Positions 46,676 through 58,065 are shown, numbered from the stretch's first letter. The stretch: 64,000 nt of DNA from Duganella sp. (GCA_026225475.1 JAMFSU010000078.1:44068-108067), one strand, 5' to 3'. The notes: generated by a model from the letters alone, not told the origin. Made by a program: numbers and translations.

Positions 46676-47395
46676 ATGATGAAGCTTGCCGTTATCCCTG
46701 CACGCGGAGGCAGCAAGCGTATTCCGCGCAAGAATATTCGCCCGTTCGGCGGTAAGCCGATGATTGCCTGGGCCATTGAGGCCGCACTGCAGAGCGGCTG
46801 TTTCGATCGTGTGCTGGTGTCGACCGACGATGACGAAGTGTGCGCAGTCGCCAAAGAATATGGCGCAGAAGTACCGTTCGTTCGTCCTGCCGCGCTGGCC
46901 GATGACCACACTGGGACTTCTGTGGTGGTCGCGCATGCGATCGACTGGCTGGTCGCCGCTGGACAGCGGCCGGAGCTGGTGTGCTGCATCTATCCGACCG
47001 CGCCGTTCTTGCTGGCAGAAGATCTACGTGCTGGCTTGCAGGCAATGTCGTCGTCGCGCTGGCAGTATGCATTTTCCGTGACCGATTTTGCTGCGCCGGT
47101 GTTCCGCTCTTTCGTGGCTGCGCCCGAGGGTGGTCTGCGCATGCTGTTTCCAGAACATGCACAGACCCGTTCGCAAGATTTGCCGCAAGCTTTGCATGAC
47201 GCAGCGCAGTTTTATTGGGGACGCACCGATGCCTGGTTGCAGGGTACGGCTGTGTTCGGAGCAGATTCATTCCCGCTCCACTTGCCGCGCTGGCGCGTCC
47301 AAGATATTGACACGGAAGACGATTTTCTGCGTGCCGAACTGATGTTGCCGGCCGTCACGCAATTGTTGGCTTTGCAATCGACAGGTGCCAAATGA
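46676..47395 (+). CDS. pseF: Pseudaminic acid cytidylyltransferase (PseF)
   Basis: PseF activates pseudaminic acid as CMP-Pse. The 239-residue product has the CMP-sialate synthetase signature AVIPARGGSKRIPRKNIRPFGGKP, then VLVSTDDDEVCAVAKEYGAEVPFVRPAALADDHTGT and ICCIYPTAPF-like VCCIYPTAPFLLAEDL, with the CTP site and metal-binding aspartates; DIDTEDDFLRAELM closes the fold. It begins 17 bp after the methyltransferase gene and overlaps pseG by ATGA. Confidence 0.93.
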   Translation: MMKLAVIPARGGSKRIPRKNIRPFGGKPMIAWAIEAALQSGCFDRVLVSTDDDEVCAVAKEYGAEVPFVRPAALADDHTGTSVVVAHAIDWLVAAGQRPELVCCIYPTAPFLLAEDLRAGLQAMSSSRWQYAFSVTDFAAPVFRSFVAAPEGGLRMLFPEHAQTRSQDLPQALHDAAQFYWGRTDAWLQGTAVFGADSFPLHLPRWRVQDIDTEDDFLRAELMLPAVTQLLALQSTGAK

Positions 47396-48435
47396 ACGTC
47401 GCCTTTCGGCTGGATGCCTCAGTCGCCATTGGTTCTGGACATCTGATGCGTTGTCTGGCGCTGGCCGATGCCTTGCGTGATCATGGGGCATCAGTGCTGT
47501 TCATTTTACGTTGTGATATTGAGGCTTTGCAGGCTGAGGTGATCACGCGCGGACATGCTTGCCGGCTTTTGCCCGCGCTGGCGACTGACTGGTGCGAAGA
47601 TGCAGAGCAGACCGCGGCCTGCCTCGCTGATTTTCCCCGGCAGCAGTGTTTTGTGATTGACCATTATCAGTTGGATGCTCGCTGGGAGTCCCGTTTGCGA
47701 CCGTTGGTCGAGCGCATCATGGTCATAGACGATCTGGCCGACCGGGCACATGATTGTGACGTCTTGCTTGACCAGAATCTGAATCAGGATCTGCAACAAC
47801 GTTATCTCGGTCTGCTGCCTGCCTCATGTCGGCAACTGCTCGGTCCGCAATTCGCCATGCTGCGTCCAGAATTTGTTTTGCAGCGCAAACAGTTGCGACC
47901 ACGTGATGGTCAGGTCGAGCGCCTGGCAGTTTTTTTTGGTGGTACCGATCCAGGGGCAGAAACGCTCAAGGTATTGACGGCGATTGAAGCCTTGCAGGCT
48001 AGTGGCAAGCGACTCCAGTGCGATGTCATTGTCGGTGCTGCCAATCCGCAACGGGATGCGGTGCAGCAGATGTGTCGCCGCAACGAACAGATGCAATTTT
48101 ATTGTCAAATCAATAATATGGCCGAGCGCATGATGGCGGCAGACCTTTGCGTGGGGGCGGGCGGCACCGCACTGTGGGAGCGCGCGGTGCTGGGCGTGCC
48201 GAGTCTGGTCGTTGCCATCGCCGATAATCAGGTCAGTGCCACAGCCACGATGGCAGAAGCCGGTACCTTGCTCTATTTGGGGCGTTCGGAAGATATTGAT
48301 AGCGTTCACGTGCAGCGAGCGCTGGGCTTTGCACTGAGCAATCCCTGGCTGCTATCATCCTTGTCACGGCGCAGTCTGGAACTGGTCGATGGTCAGGGGC
48401 TGGCGCGTGTTGCCGCTTGTGTCCTTGGTCAATGA
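47392..48435 (+). CDS. pseG: UDP-2,4-diacetamido-2,4,6-trideoxy-L-altropyranose hydrolase (PseG)
   Basis: PseG removes UDP from the diacetamido-altrose nucleotide. The 347-residue product has the GT-B-like fold with the N-terminal signature DASVAIGSGHLMRCLALADAL, including the catalytic histidine, VIDHYQLDARWE and MVIDDLADRAHDCDVLLDQN, and the C-terminal UDP-binding part VCVGAGGTALWERAVLGVPSLVVAIADNQ. It overlaps pseF by 4 bp and precedes pseI by 46 bp, the standard biosynthetic order. Confidence 0.92.
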   Translation: MNVAFRLDASVAIGSGHLMRCLALADALRDHGASVLFILRCDIEALQAEVITRGHACRLLPALATDWCEDAEQTAACLADFPRQQCFVIDHYQLDARWESRLRPLVERIMVIDDLADRAHDCDVLLDQNLNQDLQQRYLGLLPASCRQLLGPQFAMLRPEFVLQRKQLRPRDGQVERLAVFFGGTDPGAETLKVLTAIEALQASGKRLQCDVIVGAANPQRDAVQQMCRRNEQMQFYCQINNMAERMMAADLCVGAGGTALWERAVLGVPSLVVAIADNQVSATATMAEAGTLLYLGRSEDIDSVHVQRALGFALSNPWLLSSLSRRSLELVDGQGLARVAACVLGQ

Positions 48436-48481
48436 GCAGGAATATTTTTTGAATTCAATGTGTTTAGGAGCTTAAGCAATC

Positions 48482-49549
48482 ATGTCTGATACGAATGGCG
48501 CTGGTGGCATCAGGATCGGCAAGCATTTGGTTGGTGCAGGGCATGCGCCTTTCATTATTGCGGAGATGTCGGGCAACCACAATCAGTCGCTGGAACGCGC
48601 ATTGGAGATCGTCGATGCCGCTGCCGCGACGGGCGCGCATGCCCTGAAGATTCAGACTTACACTGCCGACAGCATGACGCTGGATCTGGATCGCGATGAA
48701 TTTTTTATTGCGGATCCTAAAAACCTGTGGAATGGCACGTCGCTCTATAAGCTGTATCAAGAAGCCTATACACCATGGGAATGGCACAAGGCGATCTTTG
48801 ATCGTTGCCGCGAACATGGTGTGCTTGGGTTTAGTACACCGTTCGATGCCGCCGCGGTCGATTTTCTGGAGTCGCTCGATGTGCCGTGTTACAAGATCGC
48901 GTCATTTGAGAATACCGATTTGCCGTTGATCCGCAAGGTTGCTGCGACCGGCAAGCCGATGATTATTTCCACCGGCATGGCGAGTGTGGCTGAGCTGGAT
49001 GAAACAGTACGTGCCGCGCGTGCAGCGGGTGCGCGCGACCTGGTTCTGCTCAAGTGCACCAGCACCTATCCGGCCACACCGGAAAATACCAATATTCTGA
49101 CGATTCCCCATTTGCGTGAATTGTTTCAATGCGAGGTCGGCTTGTCCGATCATACGATGGGCATCGGTGTTTCGGTGGCCAGTGTGGCGCTAGGTGCCAG
49201 CGTGATCGAAAAACACTTCACGCTCAGTCGCGCCGATGGCGGGGTTGACTCGACGTTTTCGATGGAGCCGGCCGAGATGAGCGCGCTGGTGGTCGAAACC
49301 GAGCGCGCGCGGCTGGCGCTCGGTACTGTCAGTTACGGCCCGACCGAAAAAGAAAAAGCATCGCTGCAATACCGCCGTTCGCTGTATGTCGTGCAGGATA
49401 TGAAGGCAGGTGAAGCATTCACGCCGGATAATTTGCGGGCAATTCGTCCAGGTCTCGGATTACCGCCCAAATTCTATGAACAGATTTTGGGGCGCCGGGC
49501 ACAGCAAGATATCGTGCGTGGTACTGCCTTGTCGTGGCAACTATGTTGA
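48482..49549 (+). CDS. pseI: Pseudaminic acid synthase (PseI)
   Basis: PseI condenses the free sugar with phosphoenolpyruvate to pseudaminic acid. The 355-residue NeuB-family enzyme has IAEMSGNHNQSLERALEIVDAA (PEP and metal site), ALKIQTYTADSMT, CYKIASFENTDLPLIRKVA, VLLKCTSTYPATPENTNI and GLSDHTMG, followed by a C-terminal SAF (antifreeze-like) domain at about 295-355. The NHNQS/ALKIQTYT wording is characteristic of PseI as opposed to NeuB or LegI. Good ribosome-binding site (TTAGGAGCTT). Confidence 0.94.
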   Translation: MSDTNGAGGIRIGKHLVGAGHAPFIIAEMSGNHNQSLERALEIVDAAAATGAHALKIQTYTADSMTLDLDRDEFFIADPKNLWNGTSLYKLYQEAYTPWEWHKAIFDRCREHGVLGFSTPFDAAAVDFLESLDVPCYKIASFENTDLPLIRKVAATGKPMIISTGMASVAELDETVRAARAAGARDLVLLKCTSTYPATPENTNILTIPHLRELFQCEVGLSDHTMGIGVSVASVALGASVIEKHFTLSRADGGVDSTFSMEPAEMSALVVETERARLALGTVSYGPTEKEKASLQYRRSLYVVQDMKAGEAFTPDNLRAIRPGLGLPPKFYEQILGRRAQQDIVRGTALSWQLC

Positions 49550-49559
49550 TAGGTGTGGC

Positions 49560-50150
49560 ATGAATGAAGCTTATCCTGTCACGATATTTTCCCTGCTGGC
49601 ATCGGAACACCTGCCGCAAATTCTGACGTGGCGCAATTTGCCGCGGATACGGCAAAATATGTACAGCCAGGAAGTAATCTCTCTGGTGCAGCATAAGCAA
49701 TGGTTTGAAAACCTAAGCCAGGATCCGGCACGACGGTTTTTTGTGATGTCGCAAAACGGCAAACCAATCGGTTGCCTGAATTTTTCGGAAATGCAATTGC
49801 CGGAATGGGAGTGGGGTTGTTATATCGGCGAAAATGCGGTCTGGCCCGGTAGCGGTATTTTGCTGGAAATAGCAGCGCTCGATTTCGCGGCCGCACATGG
49901 CGCGCAACAGTTACGCGCCGAGGTACTCGATTTCAATTTCCCGCCAATCAAATTGCATCGATTTTTCGCTTACCAGCAGCTCGACAACAAAGCTGCCGTG
50001 GTTGAACGCGACGGTGTGGCGCATGATGCATTGGTGTTTCGCTATGTAATGGATGACTGGCGCGTGGCGCGGGCAGGCATCCTGGCAAAGTTGCCAAAAC
50101 AGGTTGCGGCGGCTGCCGGCAACATACAATTCATTTTTAATGAGACTTGA
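49560..50150 (+). CDS. pseH: PseH-like GNAT acyltransferase
   Basis: A 196-residue GNAT-fold transferase at the place where PseH is found; PseH N-acetylates the 4-amino group of the altrosamine nucleotide. The family wording is present in the N-terminal half: LTWRNLPRIRQNMYSQEVISLVQHKQWFENL, then PIGCLNFSEMQLPEWEWGCYIG and AGILLEIAALDFA-type GSGILLEIAALDFAAAHG. The C-terminal 40 residues are longer than in short PseH proteins. Because an acyl carrier protein gene overlaps its 3' end by 11 bp, the donor may be an acyl-ACP instead of acetyl-CoA; that is inference. A TTG at 49410 would extend into pseI and is rejected. Confidence 0.82.
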   Translation: MNEAYPVTIFSLLASEHLPQILTWRNLPRIRQNMYSQEVISLVQHKQWFENLSQDPARRFFVMSQNGKPIGCLNFSEMQLPEWEWGCYIGENAVWPGSGILLEIAALDFAAAHGAQQLRAEVLDFNFPPIKLHRFFAYQQLDNKAAVVERDGVAHDALVFRYVMDDWRVARAGILAKLPKQVAAAAGNIQFIFNET

Positions 50151-50409
50151 CGACGTGGATCTGAACAACACTATCTTTACCTGCATGCAGGAAATTGCCG
50201 AGATGACCGAGTGTCAACTGGTGTCACCATTGCAAAACAGCACGGTGCTACTGGAAAGCGGTCTCGATTCGCTTGGTTTTGCAATGCTGGTTTCGCGTCT
50301 GGAGGAGGAGCTCGGTTTCGATCCGTTCGTGCAGATGGAAGAGCCGGTCTATCCGGCAACACTGGGCGAGTTTCTTGCGATTTATCAGAAATTTGCACCG
50401 GCGCAATGA
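50140..50409 (+). CDS. Acyl carrier protein, pathway specific
   Basis: An 89-residue acyl carrier protein. The 4'-phosphopantetheine attachment serine is Ser44 in LLESGLDSLGFAML, a normal DSL motif. The remainder (helix I with FTCMQEIAEMT, helix III around EEPVYPATLGEFLAIY) fits the four-helix fold. It overlaps the PseH-like gene by 11 bp in another frame and its stop overlaps the ligase start by ATGA, so it is made in step with both. It is not the housekeeping AcpP, whose genes sit with fabF. Its likely cargo is a short acyl group for the nonulosonic-acid sugar. Confidence 0.9.
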   Translation: MRLDDVDLNNTIFTCMQEIAEMTECQLVSPLQNSTVLLESGLDSLGFAMLVSRLEEELGFDPFVQMEEPVYPATLGEFLAIYQKFAPAQ

Positions 50410-51755
50410 CCAGTCTGTGGGAGCGCGTTGCGGCAGGCATTGCCATCGATGACGCGCAGAGCAGCGCATCGGGCCACTTGCATGTCGACGGTAGCTCACA
50501 CGCTTATGCGACATTGTTGCAGCAGGCGCAGCAACGCCGCGAGCACTATCCACAGTTACGCAATTGCAGTGTTGCGCTGGATTGTTCTGATCTGGTCGAC
50601 TTCTGTGTCAGCTTGCTGGCCTTCGATGGCTGGTGCAGCGACCTTTGGCTGGTGACCCCAAACCTTGCTGCGGACGAGCGCGAACACCAGCGGCGTCAAC
50701 TCGACTGTCATTTTTTCTGGCAGTACGGTGAGCTCGTTGATGCATCGTCATTACCGATCCAGTCTGCATTTGCCATGAGCGCGGCCAAGCCGGCGACGCG
50801 CTGGTGGTTGGCCACCTCCGGCACCTCGGGTACGCCGAAACTGATTGGTCATACACTGAGCGGCTTGGCCGACAAGATCAAGACTTCATCGTTCAGCCGT
50901 GGCTTGCGCTGGGGGCTGGTGTATCAACCCTATCGTTTCGCCGGCTTGCAGGTGATGTTGCAAGCACTATTGTCGGGCGCAACGCTGGTGGATGCGCAAG
51001 GACCGGAACCGGATCAGCGCATCGATGCCATGTTGTTGCACCAGGTGACTGCCTTGTCGGCGACGCCGTCACTGTGGCGTGCATTGTTGATGACAGGTCG
51101 CTTGACGCAGCTCGAGTTGAAACAGTTGACGCTAGGCGGCGAAATCGCCGACCAGGGCTTACTGGATTGGTTGCGGCGCTATTTTCCGCAGGCGAAATTG
51201 CTGCACATTTATGCTTCCACCGAAGCTGGCGTTGGCTTTACTGTAGCCGATGGCCAGGCCGGCTTTCCAGCATCCTGGCTCGATGGTGTGGCGGGCACCG
51301 CACCGCTGGCTTTGCGCATTGATGCGCAACAGCATTTGCTGGTGCGGCCAGCGGTCGTCGCCGAGGCTGCCGTCGTTGCAGCGCGTACCGATGCCGATGG
51401 CTTTCTTGATACGGAAGATCTTGTGCGGCTTGCTGGCGAGCGCGTCCTGTTTCTTGGCCGCGCTGGAGGAGTAATCAACGTTGGTGGCAACAAAGTCCAT
51501 CCCGAACAGGTCGAACAAGTCATTTTGGCGGTGCCAGGCATTTTGCAGGCGCGTGTCTATGGCAAGCGCAGCAGCATGGTCGGACAACTGGTGGCGGCCG
51601 ACGTGGTGGCAGTCGATCCGCTGCAGCAGGCCGCGTTGCAGCTAGCGGTCATGAAGCAATGTTTGCAACAGTTGGCGCGCTACCAGATTCCCGTTAAATT
51701 GAATTGGGTCGCCTCCATCCCCGCCGGTGATGCCGGAAAAATGAATCGTCATTGA
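50406..51755 (+). CDS. AMP-forming acyl ligase (acyl-ACP/CoA synthetase-like)
   Basis: A 449-residue ANL-superfamily adenylate-forming enzyme. The AMP-binding P-loop is WLATSGTSGTPKL (Thr137-Lys145), the A5 region HIYASTEAGVGF, and the A7/A8 part DTEDLVRL...FLGRAGGVINVGGNKVHPEQVEQ. The catalytic lysine is at the very C-terminus in SIPAGDAGKMNRH (Lys445). It is smaller than most acyl-CoA synthetases and has a reduced N-terminal subdomain. It starts inside the ACP stop codon (ATGA overlap), so the natural guess is that it charges that ACP with a carboxylic acid. The acid is unknown. Confidence 0.85.
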   Translation: MTSLWERVAAGIAIDDAQSSASGHLHVDGSSHAYATLLQQAQQRREHYPQLRNCSVALDCSDLVDFCVSLLAFDGWCSDLWLVTPNLAADEREHQRRQLDCHFFWQYGELVDASSLPIQSAFAMSAAKPATRWWLATSGTSGTPKLIGHTLSGLADKIKTSSFSRGLRWGLVYQPYRFAGLQVMLQALLSGATLVDAQGPEPDQRIDAMLLHQVTALSATPSLWRALLMTGRLTQLELKQLTLGGEIADQGLLDWLRRYFPQAKLLHIYASTEAGVGFTVADGQAGFPASWLDGVAGTAPLALRIDAQQHLLVRPAVVAEAAVVAARTDADGFLDTEDLVRLAGERVLFLGRAGGVINVGGNKVHPEQVEQVILAVPGILQARVYGKRSSMVGQLVAADVVAVDPLQQAALQLAVMKQCLQQLARYQIPVKLNWVASIPAGDAGKMNRH

Positions 51756-51756
51756 G

Positions 51757-52482
51757 ATGAAAAAACTGATTATCGTCACCGGCGCCAGCAAAGGTCTGGG
51801 CTTGGCCATCGTGAATACCTTGCTGCAGAACGACTATCGGGTGGTGGGTATTGCGCGCACCTATACACCCGAGCTGGCTGCGTTGGCCAGTACGTATCCC
51901 GACGACCTGCATTTCTTGCCTTACGATTTTTCGCAAATCGAAGGAATACACGTACTTTGCACCAGCCTCAGCAAGCAGTTTGGCCGACCGTATGGACTGA
52001 TCAATAATGCGGCATTGGGATATGACGGCGTGTTGGCGACCATGCATGAAAGCCAGATCGGTCAACTGTTGCGGGTCAATGTTGAAGCACCGATTCTCAT
52101 GAGCAAGTATTTGTTGCGACCGATGCTGCTCAACCAGGGCGGACGCATTATCAATATTTCATCGATTATCGCGTCTACCGGTTTCAGTGGCCTGAGTGTC
52201 TACGCTGCCAGCAAGGCGGCGTTGAGCGGCTTCACCAAGTCGCTGGCGCGTGAAGTTGGCAAAGCCGGAATCACCGTCAATGAAATTGCCCCCGGTTATA
52301 TGGAAACGGGGATGACCGTAGGCCTGGAAGGCGAGAAGCTGGCTAGCATCAAGCGGCGCAGTCCGCTGGGGCGGTTGGCGACGGTGGATGACGTTGCTGG
52401 AGCGGTTATTTATCTGCTGGGAGACAAGGCAGCGATGATCACGGGAACGTCAATTACCGTCGATGGCGGTAGTACTGCCTGA
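51757..52482 (+). CDS. SDR oxidoreductase, 3-oxoacyl-ACP reductase-like
   Basis: A 241-residue short-chain dehydrogenase of the FabG type. The cofactor loop is IVTGASKGLGLAI (TGxxxGxG), then NNAALGYDG, ISS at 134-136 and the active-site YAASK (Tyr149, Lys153). The C-terminus MITGTSITVDGGSTA is typical of FabG-like enzymes. It begins 1 bp after the ligase stop and ends the coupled gene chain, so it most likely reduces a 3-oxoacyl group on the neighbouring ACP to a 3-hydroxyacyl group. Action on the sugar nucleotide itself is the alternative. Confidence 0.88.
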   Translation: MKKLIIVTGASKGLGLAIVNTLLQNDYRVVGIARTYTPELAALASTYPDDLHFLPYDFSQIEGIHVLCTSLSKQFGRPYGLINNAALGYDGVLATMHESQIGQLLRVNVEAPILMSKYLLRPMLLNQGGRIINISSIIASTGFSGLSVYAASKAALSGFTKSLAREVGKAGITVNEIAPGYMETGMTVGLEGEKLASIKRRSPLGRLATVDDVAGAVIYLLGDKAAMITGTSITVDGGSTA

Positions 52483-53302
52483 GTGGTACCGTGTCGTATG
52501 AATCAATCGTCCGTGCTGGCCTTGAGCCTGATTCCCGCAACTTTGCGCGTCACCAACCTAGGCAGTCTCAAGGTCGGACGATTTGGGCTATGAAATTGAT
52601 CAGACCGCCCGTGTGCTGGTTGATGCCTTATCCAGATTGTTGATCTTGCGCCGATCCGCACCGTCAGGACGATGGGATGCGGCAGGAATCGGCTGTGACA
52701 GTGGGGCGATGATGACATCTGGATAGTTGCGGCTGTGCTCATGCAGGAGATTCGTTGTCATTTGATAGGTGTTCTGAATGTGCTGACGTGTGATGTCGTC
52801 TATCTTTTCCTGGGACGGTATCAGGCCGAGCGGATCTGGCCGCGGCCAGTGCCAGCGGGAGACCCCAACCGCTATCGGTGCGGCTTGCTGAGGGGGCTGC
52901 CAGGGTGGCCCGCTCTGGTCGATCGTCGCGGCGGTTTGTCGCAGGCGTTGGTGTCGTTGTGCGTCAGGTAGGCGGTGGTGCGGCCATGGTGGCGACCCGT
53001 GATGCGGCGATGTGCGGTGCTGTCGATAGGCTGCAATACAACCCAGGTAGCGCTTGCCACTGCATGACTGCCGGGCAGCTGAGCTCAAAAAATTCCTGCT
53101 GGTTTCGCCTATGAAACATCTGAATGAATAAAAAAACTATCTAAATACAATCATTCATTAATTACAAAAATACAGTTGAATTTTGAATATCAACTCAGCA
53201 TTGTGTGATTTCGATGTCGCTTTGATTCATTTGAAATCTGCTCCGCAGGGGTTTTTATTGAGGTAGAATCCACCTCGCAGTGTTTGCGCAAGCCGACGCT
53301 GC
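52483..53302. other. Spacer between the nonulosonic-acid locus and the thi riboswitch
   Basis: About 820 bp. Apart from a doubtful minus-strand reading frame (52600-53088), nothing is recognisable. The right third (53105-53220) is AT-rich, and TAGAAT at 53264-53269 is a possible -10 for the thi operon, with a poor -35. Confidence 0.5.
52600..53088 (-). CDS. Doubtful hypothetical protein
   Basis: A 162-codon open frame with no recognised relatives. The N-terminal two thirds are Pro/His/Arg-rich and look like chance coding, while the last 70 residues (IPSQEKIDDITRQHIQNTYQ and onward) are more protein-like. It may be a small real gene, a frameshifted one or no gene at all. No signal peptide, and no clear ribosome-binding site. 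Confidence 0.22.
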   Translation of the reverse strand: MSSAARQSCSGKRYLGCIAAYRQHRTSPHHGSPPWPHHRLPDAQRHQRLRQTAATIDQSGPPWQPPQQAAPIAVGVSRWHWPRPDPLGLIPSQEKIDDITRQHIQNTYQMTTNLLHEHSRNYPDVIIAPLSQPIPAASHRPDGADRRKINNLDKASTSTRAV

Positions 53303-55445
<2,143 letters not shown>

Positions 55446-55462
55446 TTGCCGCCCAGGTGAAC

Positions 55463-55666
55463 ATGATGCAGATTGAACTCAACGGCAAACCGCACGCCCT
55501 GGCCGACGGTCAGAATCTGGCGCAACTTGTTGCGGCGCTGGACTTGACCGGCAAAGGCATTGCCGTGGCGGTCAACCGTCAGGTGGTGCCGTCCCGGCAA
55601 TGGCCGCAGCGTCTGTTGGCGGAAGCCGACCGCGTCGACGTGGTGCGCGCCATCGGCGGCGGTTGA
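55463..55666 (+). CDS. thiS: Sulfur carrier protein ThiS
   Basis: ThiS carries sulfur as a C-terminal thiocarboxylate for thiazole synthesis. The 67-residue ubiquitin-like protein begins MMQIELNGKPHAL, has LDLTGKGIAVAVNRQVVPSRQW and ends with the essential Gly-Gly (AIGGG). The start is one of two consecutive ATGs (55463 or 55466), 17 bp after the thiC stop. The usual adenylating partner ThiF is not in the window. Confidence 0.92.
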   Translation: MMQIELNGKPHALADGQNLAQLVAALDLTGKGIAVAVNRQVVPSRQWPQRLLAEADRVDVVRAIGGG

Positions 55667-55688
55667 TGCTCCATGAAAGGATGAAGAA

Positions 55689-56501
55689 ATGAACATGAAT
55701 GATGCCCCCATGCTGCCGCAGCAAGACACGGGCTTGACCATCGCCGGCAAGACTTACGGTTCGCGCCTGCTGGTCGGCAGCGGCAAGTACAAGGACCTCG
55801 ACGAAACCCGTGCGGCCACCGAGGCCAGTGGCGCCGATATCATCACGGTGGCAATACGCCGCGTCAATATCGGCCAGGACCCCAACGCACCAAGTCTGCT
55901 TGATGTGGTGCCGCCGTCGCGTTACACCATCCTGCCCAATACCGCCGGTTGCTATAACGCCGAAGATGCGGTCTACACGCTGCAACTGGCGCGTGAACTG
56001 CTGGGCGGCCACAAGCTGGTCAAGCTGGAAGTGCTCGGTGACGAAAGAACCTTGTTTCCAAACATGCCGGAAACCTTGAAGGCGGCTGCTACGCTGGTCA
56101 AGGATGGCTTTGATGTGATGGTGTATTGCAGCGATGATCCAATTCAGGCGCGCATGCTGGAAGATCTTGGTGTGGTGGCGGTGATGCCGCTGGCCTCGCT
56201 GATCGGTTCTGGCATGGGCATCCTCAATCCGTGGAATCTGTCGCTGATCATCGAACAAGCCAAGGTGCCGGTGCTGGTCGATGCCGGTGTTGGTACGGCT
56301 TCGGACGCGGCCATTGCGATGGAGCTTGGTTGCGACGGTGTGCTGATGAATACCGCGATTGCCGGGGCACGCGATCCTGTGCGCATGGCGCGGGCCATGA
56401 AGCTAGCGGTAGAGGCCGGTCGCGAAGCTTTCCTGGCAGGGCGGATTGCACGTCGTTTTGCCGCATCGCCATCGTCGCCGATGGCAGGCCGCGTGGCATG
56501 A
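55689..56501 (+). CDS. thiG: Thiazole synthase
   Basis: ThiG forms the thiazole ring from deoxyxylulose phosphate, dehydroglycine and ThiS thiocarboxylate. The 270-residue TIM-barrel protein has [14 protein letters not shown], the RRVNIGQ block, [13 protein letters not shown], the Schiff-base lysine in [15 protein letters not shown] and the phosphate-binding [20 protein letters not shown] and [11 protein letters not shown]. It follows thiS by 22 bp with a good ribosome-binding site and overlaps thiD by ATGA. Confidence 0.96.
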   Translation: MNMNDAPMLPQQDTGLTIAGKTYGSRLLVGSGKYKDLDETRAATEASGADIITVAIRRVNIGQDPNAPSLLDVVPPSRYTILPNTAGCYNAEDAVYTLQLARELLGGHKLVKLEVLGDERTLFPNMPETLKAAATLVKDGFDVMVYCSDDPIQARMLEDLGVVAVMPLASLIGSGMGILNPWNLSLIIEQAKVPVLVDAGVGTASDAAIAMELGCDGVLMNTAIAGARDPVRMARAMKLAVEAGREAFLAGRIARRFAASPSSPMAGRVA

Positions 56502-57325
56502 CAGCGGCGACGGTCAATTACCGGCCGACGCCCCCGTGCGTATTGGTGTTTTCCGGTTCGGATCCTAGCGGTGGTGCTGGTATGCAGGCCGACATTCCCA
56601 CCATCAGCGCACTCGGTTGCCATCCGCTGTCGGTGCCAACGGCGTTGACGGTGCAGGATAACGTGAGCGTGTTTGCGGTGCATGCACTGGCGCCGGAGTT
56701 GATCCAGCAGCAGGCGCAGGTATTGATCGACCGCTTCGATATTGCCGCCGTCAAACTGGGCATCGCCGGCAGCCGTCGCAACGCGGAAGCGATTGCCGAG
56801 CTGATAGTGGCGTTGCGTCGTCAGCGACCGCAATTGCCGGTGGTGTTCGATCCGGTGCTGGCCAACGGCAAAGGTGATCACTTGTCGGCCGATGATGCGG
56901 TGCTTGCGGTAGCGCCATTCTATGCGGTGGCTACCATCATCACCCCTAATTTGATCGAAGCGCGGCGGTTGTGCGGCGACGTCGATGATCCGGTGCTACA
57001 GGCTGCCTTGCTACAACAGCGCGGCTGCGCGCATGTCTTGCTCAAGGGCGGCCATGGGCCGCAGCAGCAGGATGTGCTCAATCGCTGGTTCGGTCCGGAC
57101 GGTGCCTATGCCGCCTGGACCTGGCCGCGTTTGCGGGATGAATTCCATGGCAGCGGCTGCACACTGGCAGCTGCTTTGGCGGCGCAACTGGCCAAGGGCT
57201 TGGAGATGCGTGCTGCCATCGCCAGCGCGCAGCAATATTGCCAGCATGCGTTGGCGACATCCTATGCGATTGCACCCGGTCAGCGCATTCCCAATCGCGT
57301 GCCACTTTATGCAGGAGAACATTGA
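56498..57325 (+). CDS. thiD: Hydroxymethylpyrimidine/phosphomethylpyrimidine kinase
   Basis: ThiD phosphorylates HMP and HMP-P to HMP-PP. The 275-residue ribokinase-fold product has [21 protein letters not shown], the variable substrate region, [34 protein letters not shown], the anion hole [13 protein letters not shown] and the C-terminal [16 protein letters not shown]. It is a little divergent from E. coli ThiD around [20 protein letters not shown], which keeps the core motif, so normal activity is expected. It overlaps thiG by 4 bp; thiE begins 1 bp after its stop. Confidence 0.94.
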   Translation: MTAATVNYRPTPPCVLVFSGSDPSGGAGMQADIPTISALGCHPLSVPTALTVQDNVSVFAVHALAPELIQQQAQVLIDRFDIAAVKLGIAGSRRNAEAIAELIVALRRQRPQLPVVFDPVLANGKGDHLSADDAVLAVAPFYAVATIITPNLIEARRLCGDVDDPVLQAALLQQRGCAHVLLKGGHGPQQQDVLNRWFGPDGAYAAWTWPRLRDEFHGSGCTLAAALAAQLAKGLEMRAAIASAQQYCQHALATSYAIAPGQRIPNRVPLYAGEH

Positions 57326-57326
57326 C

Positions 57327-57971
57327 ATGTCGATAAGCACTTCCCATTCTGCCAAGCACTGGCCTTTGCAAGGCCTGTACATCGTCACGCCCGACTGGGA
57401 CGATACCGAGCTGTTGCTGGCCAAGACCGAACAGGCGCTCAAAGGTGGTGCCACACTGGTGCAGTATCGCCACAAGACGGCTGATGCCGCGTTACGGCGC
57501 GAACAGGCGGGTGCTTTGTTGCAATTGTGCCGTCGTTACGCTACGCCGCTGATCATCAATGATTACGTTGAGCTCTGCCTGGTGCTGGATGCCGACGGTA
57601 TTCATGTCGGCGGGACCGATGCCGGTGTGGCGGCGGTGCGCGCTCTGGTGGGGGCAGACAAGATCGTCGGCGCATCGTGTTACGGCACGCTGCAATTGGC
57701 GCGTGATGCGGCCAAGGCCGGTGCGACTTATGTGGCATTCGGCGGCTTTTATCCGTCGCGCGTCAAACAATACGACTTCAAGACGGCACCCGAAATCGTC
57801 GCGCAAGCCAAGCAGGAGATTGCGTTGCCGGTGGTGGTCATCGGCGGCATGACGCAGGAGAATTGCCGGCCCTTGATTGCCCAGGGTGCCGACATGGTGG
57901 CTGCGATCAGCAGTGTCTATATGACGGAGGACGCCGAGCACGCGGCGCGCCAGTTCGCTGCACTGCTTTAG
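57327..57971 (+). CDS. thiE: Thiamine-phosphate synthase
   Basis: ThiE joins HMP-PP to thiazole phosphate. The 214-residue TIM-barrel product has GLYIVTPDWDD, LVQYRHKTADAALRREQA (Q-x-R-x-K pyrophosphate motif), LIINDYVELCLVLDADGIHVGGTD, IVGASCYGTLQLARDAAKAGATYVAFGGFYPS and PVVVIGGMTQENC. It ends the operon; a terminator follows. The operon lacks thiO/thiH, which normally make the dehydroglycine for ThiG. Confidence 0.96.
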   Translation: MSISTSHSAKHWPLQGLYIVTPDWDDTELLLAKTEQALKGGATLVQYRHKTADAALRREQAGALLQLCRRYATPLIINDYVELCLVLDADGIHVGGTDAGVAAVRALVGADKIVGASCYGTLQLARDAAKAGATYVAFGGFYPSRVKQYDFKTAPEIVAQAKQEIALPVVVIGGMTQENCRPLIAQGADMVAAISSVYMTEDAEHAARQFAALL

Positions 57972-57991
57972 CGGTTCAGTCTGCCAGTATG

Positions 57992-58034
57992 AACAATGCC
58001 GCTGACATCTTGCGATGTCAGCGGCATTGTTTTG
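57992..58034 (+). terminator. Rho-independent terminator of the thi operon
   Basis: An 18-bp perfect stem (57992-58009 with 58014-58031, core GCCGCTGACATC) with a TTGC loop, followed by TTTT. It lies 20 bp after thiE and also faces the end of dps on the other strand. Confidence 0.9.
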
Positions 58035-58065
58035 CCGGTTACCGTGATGGTCGATCAGTAACCGA

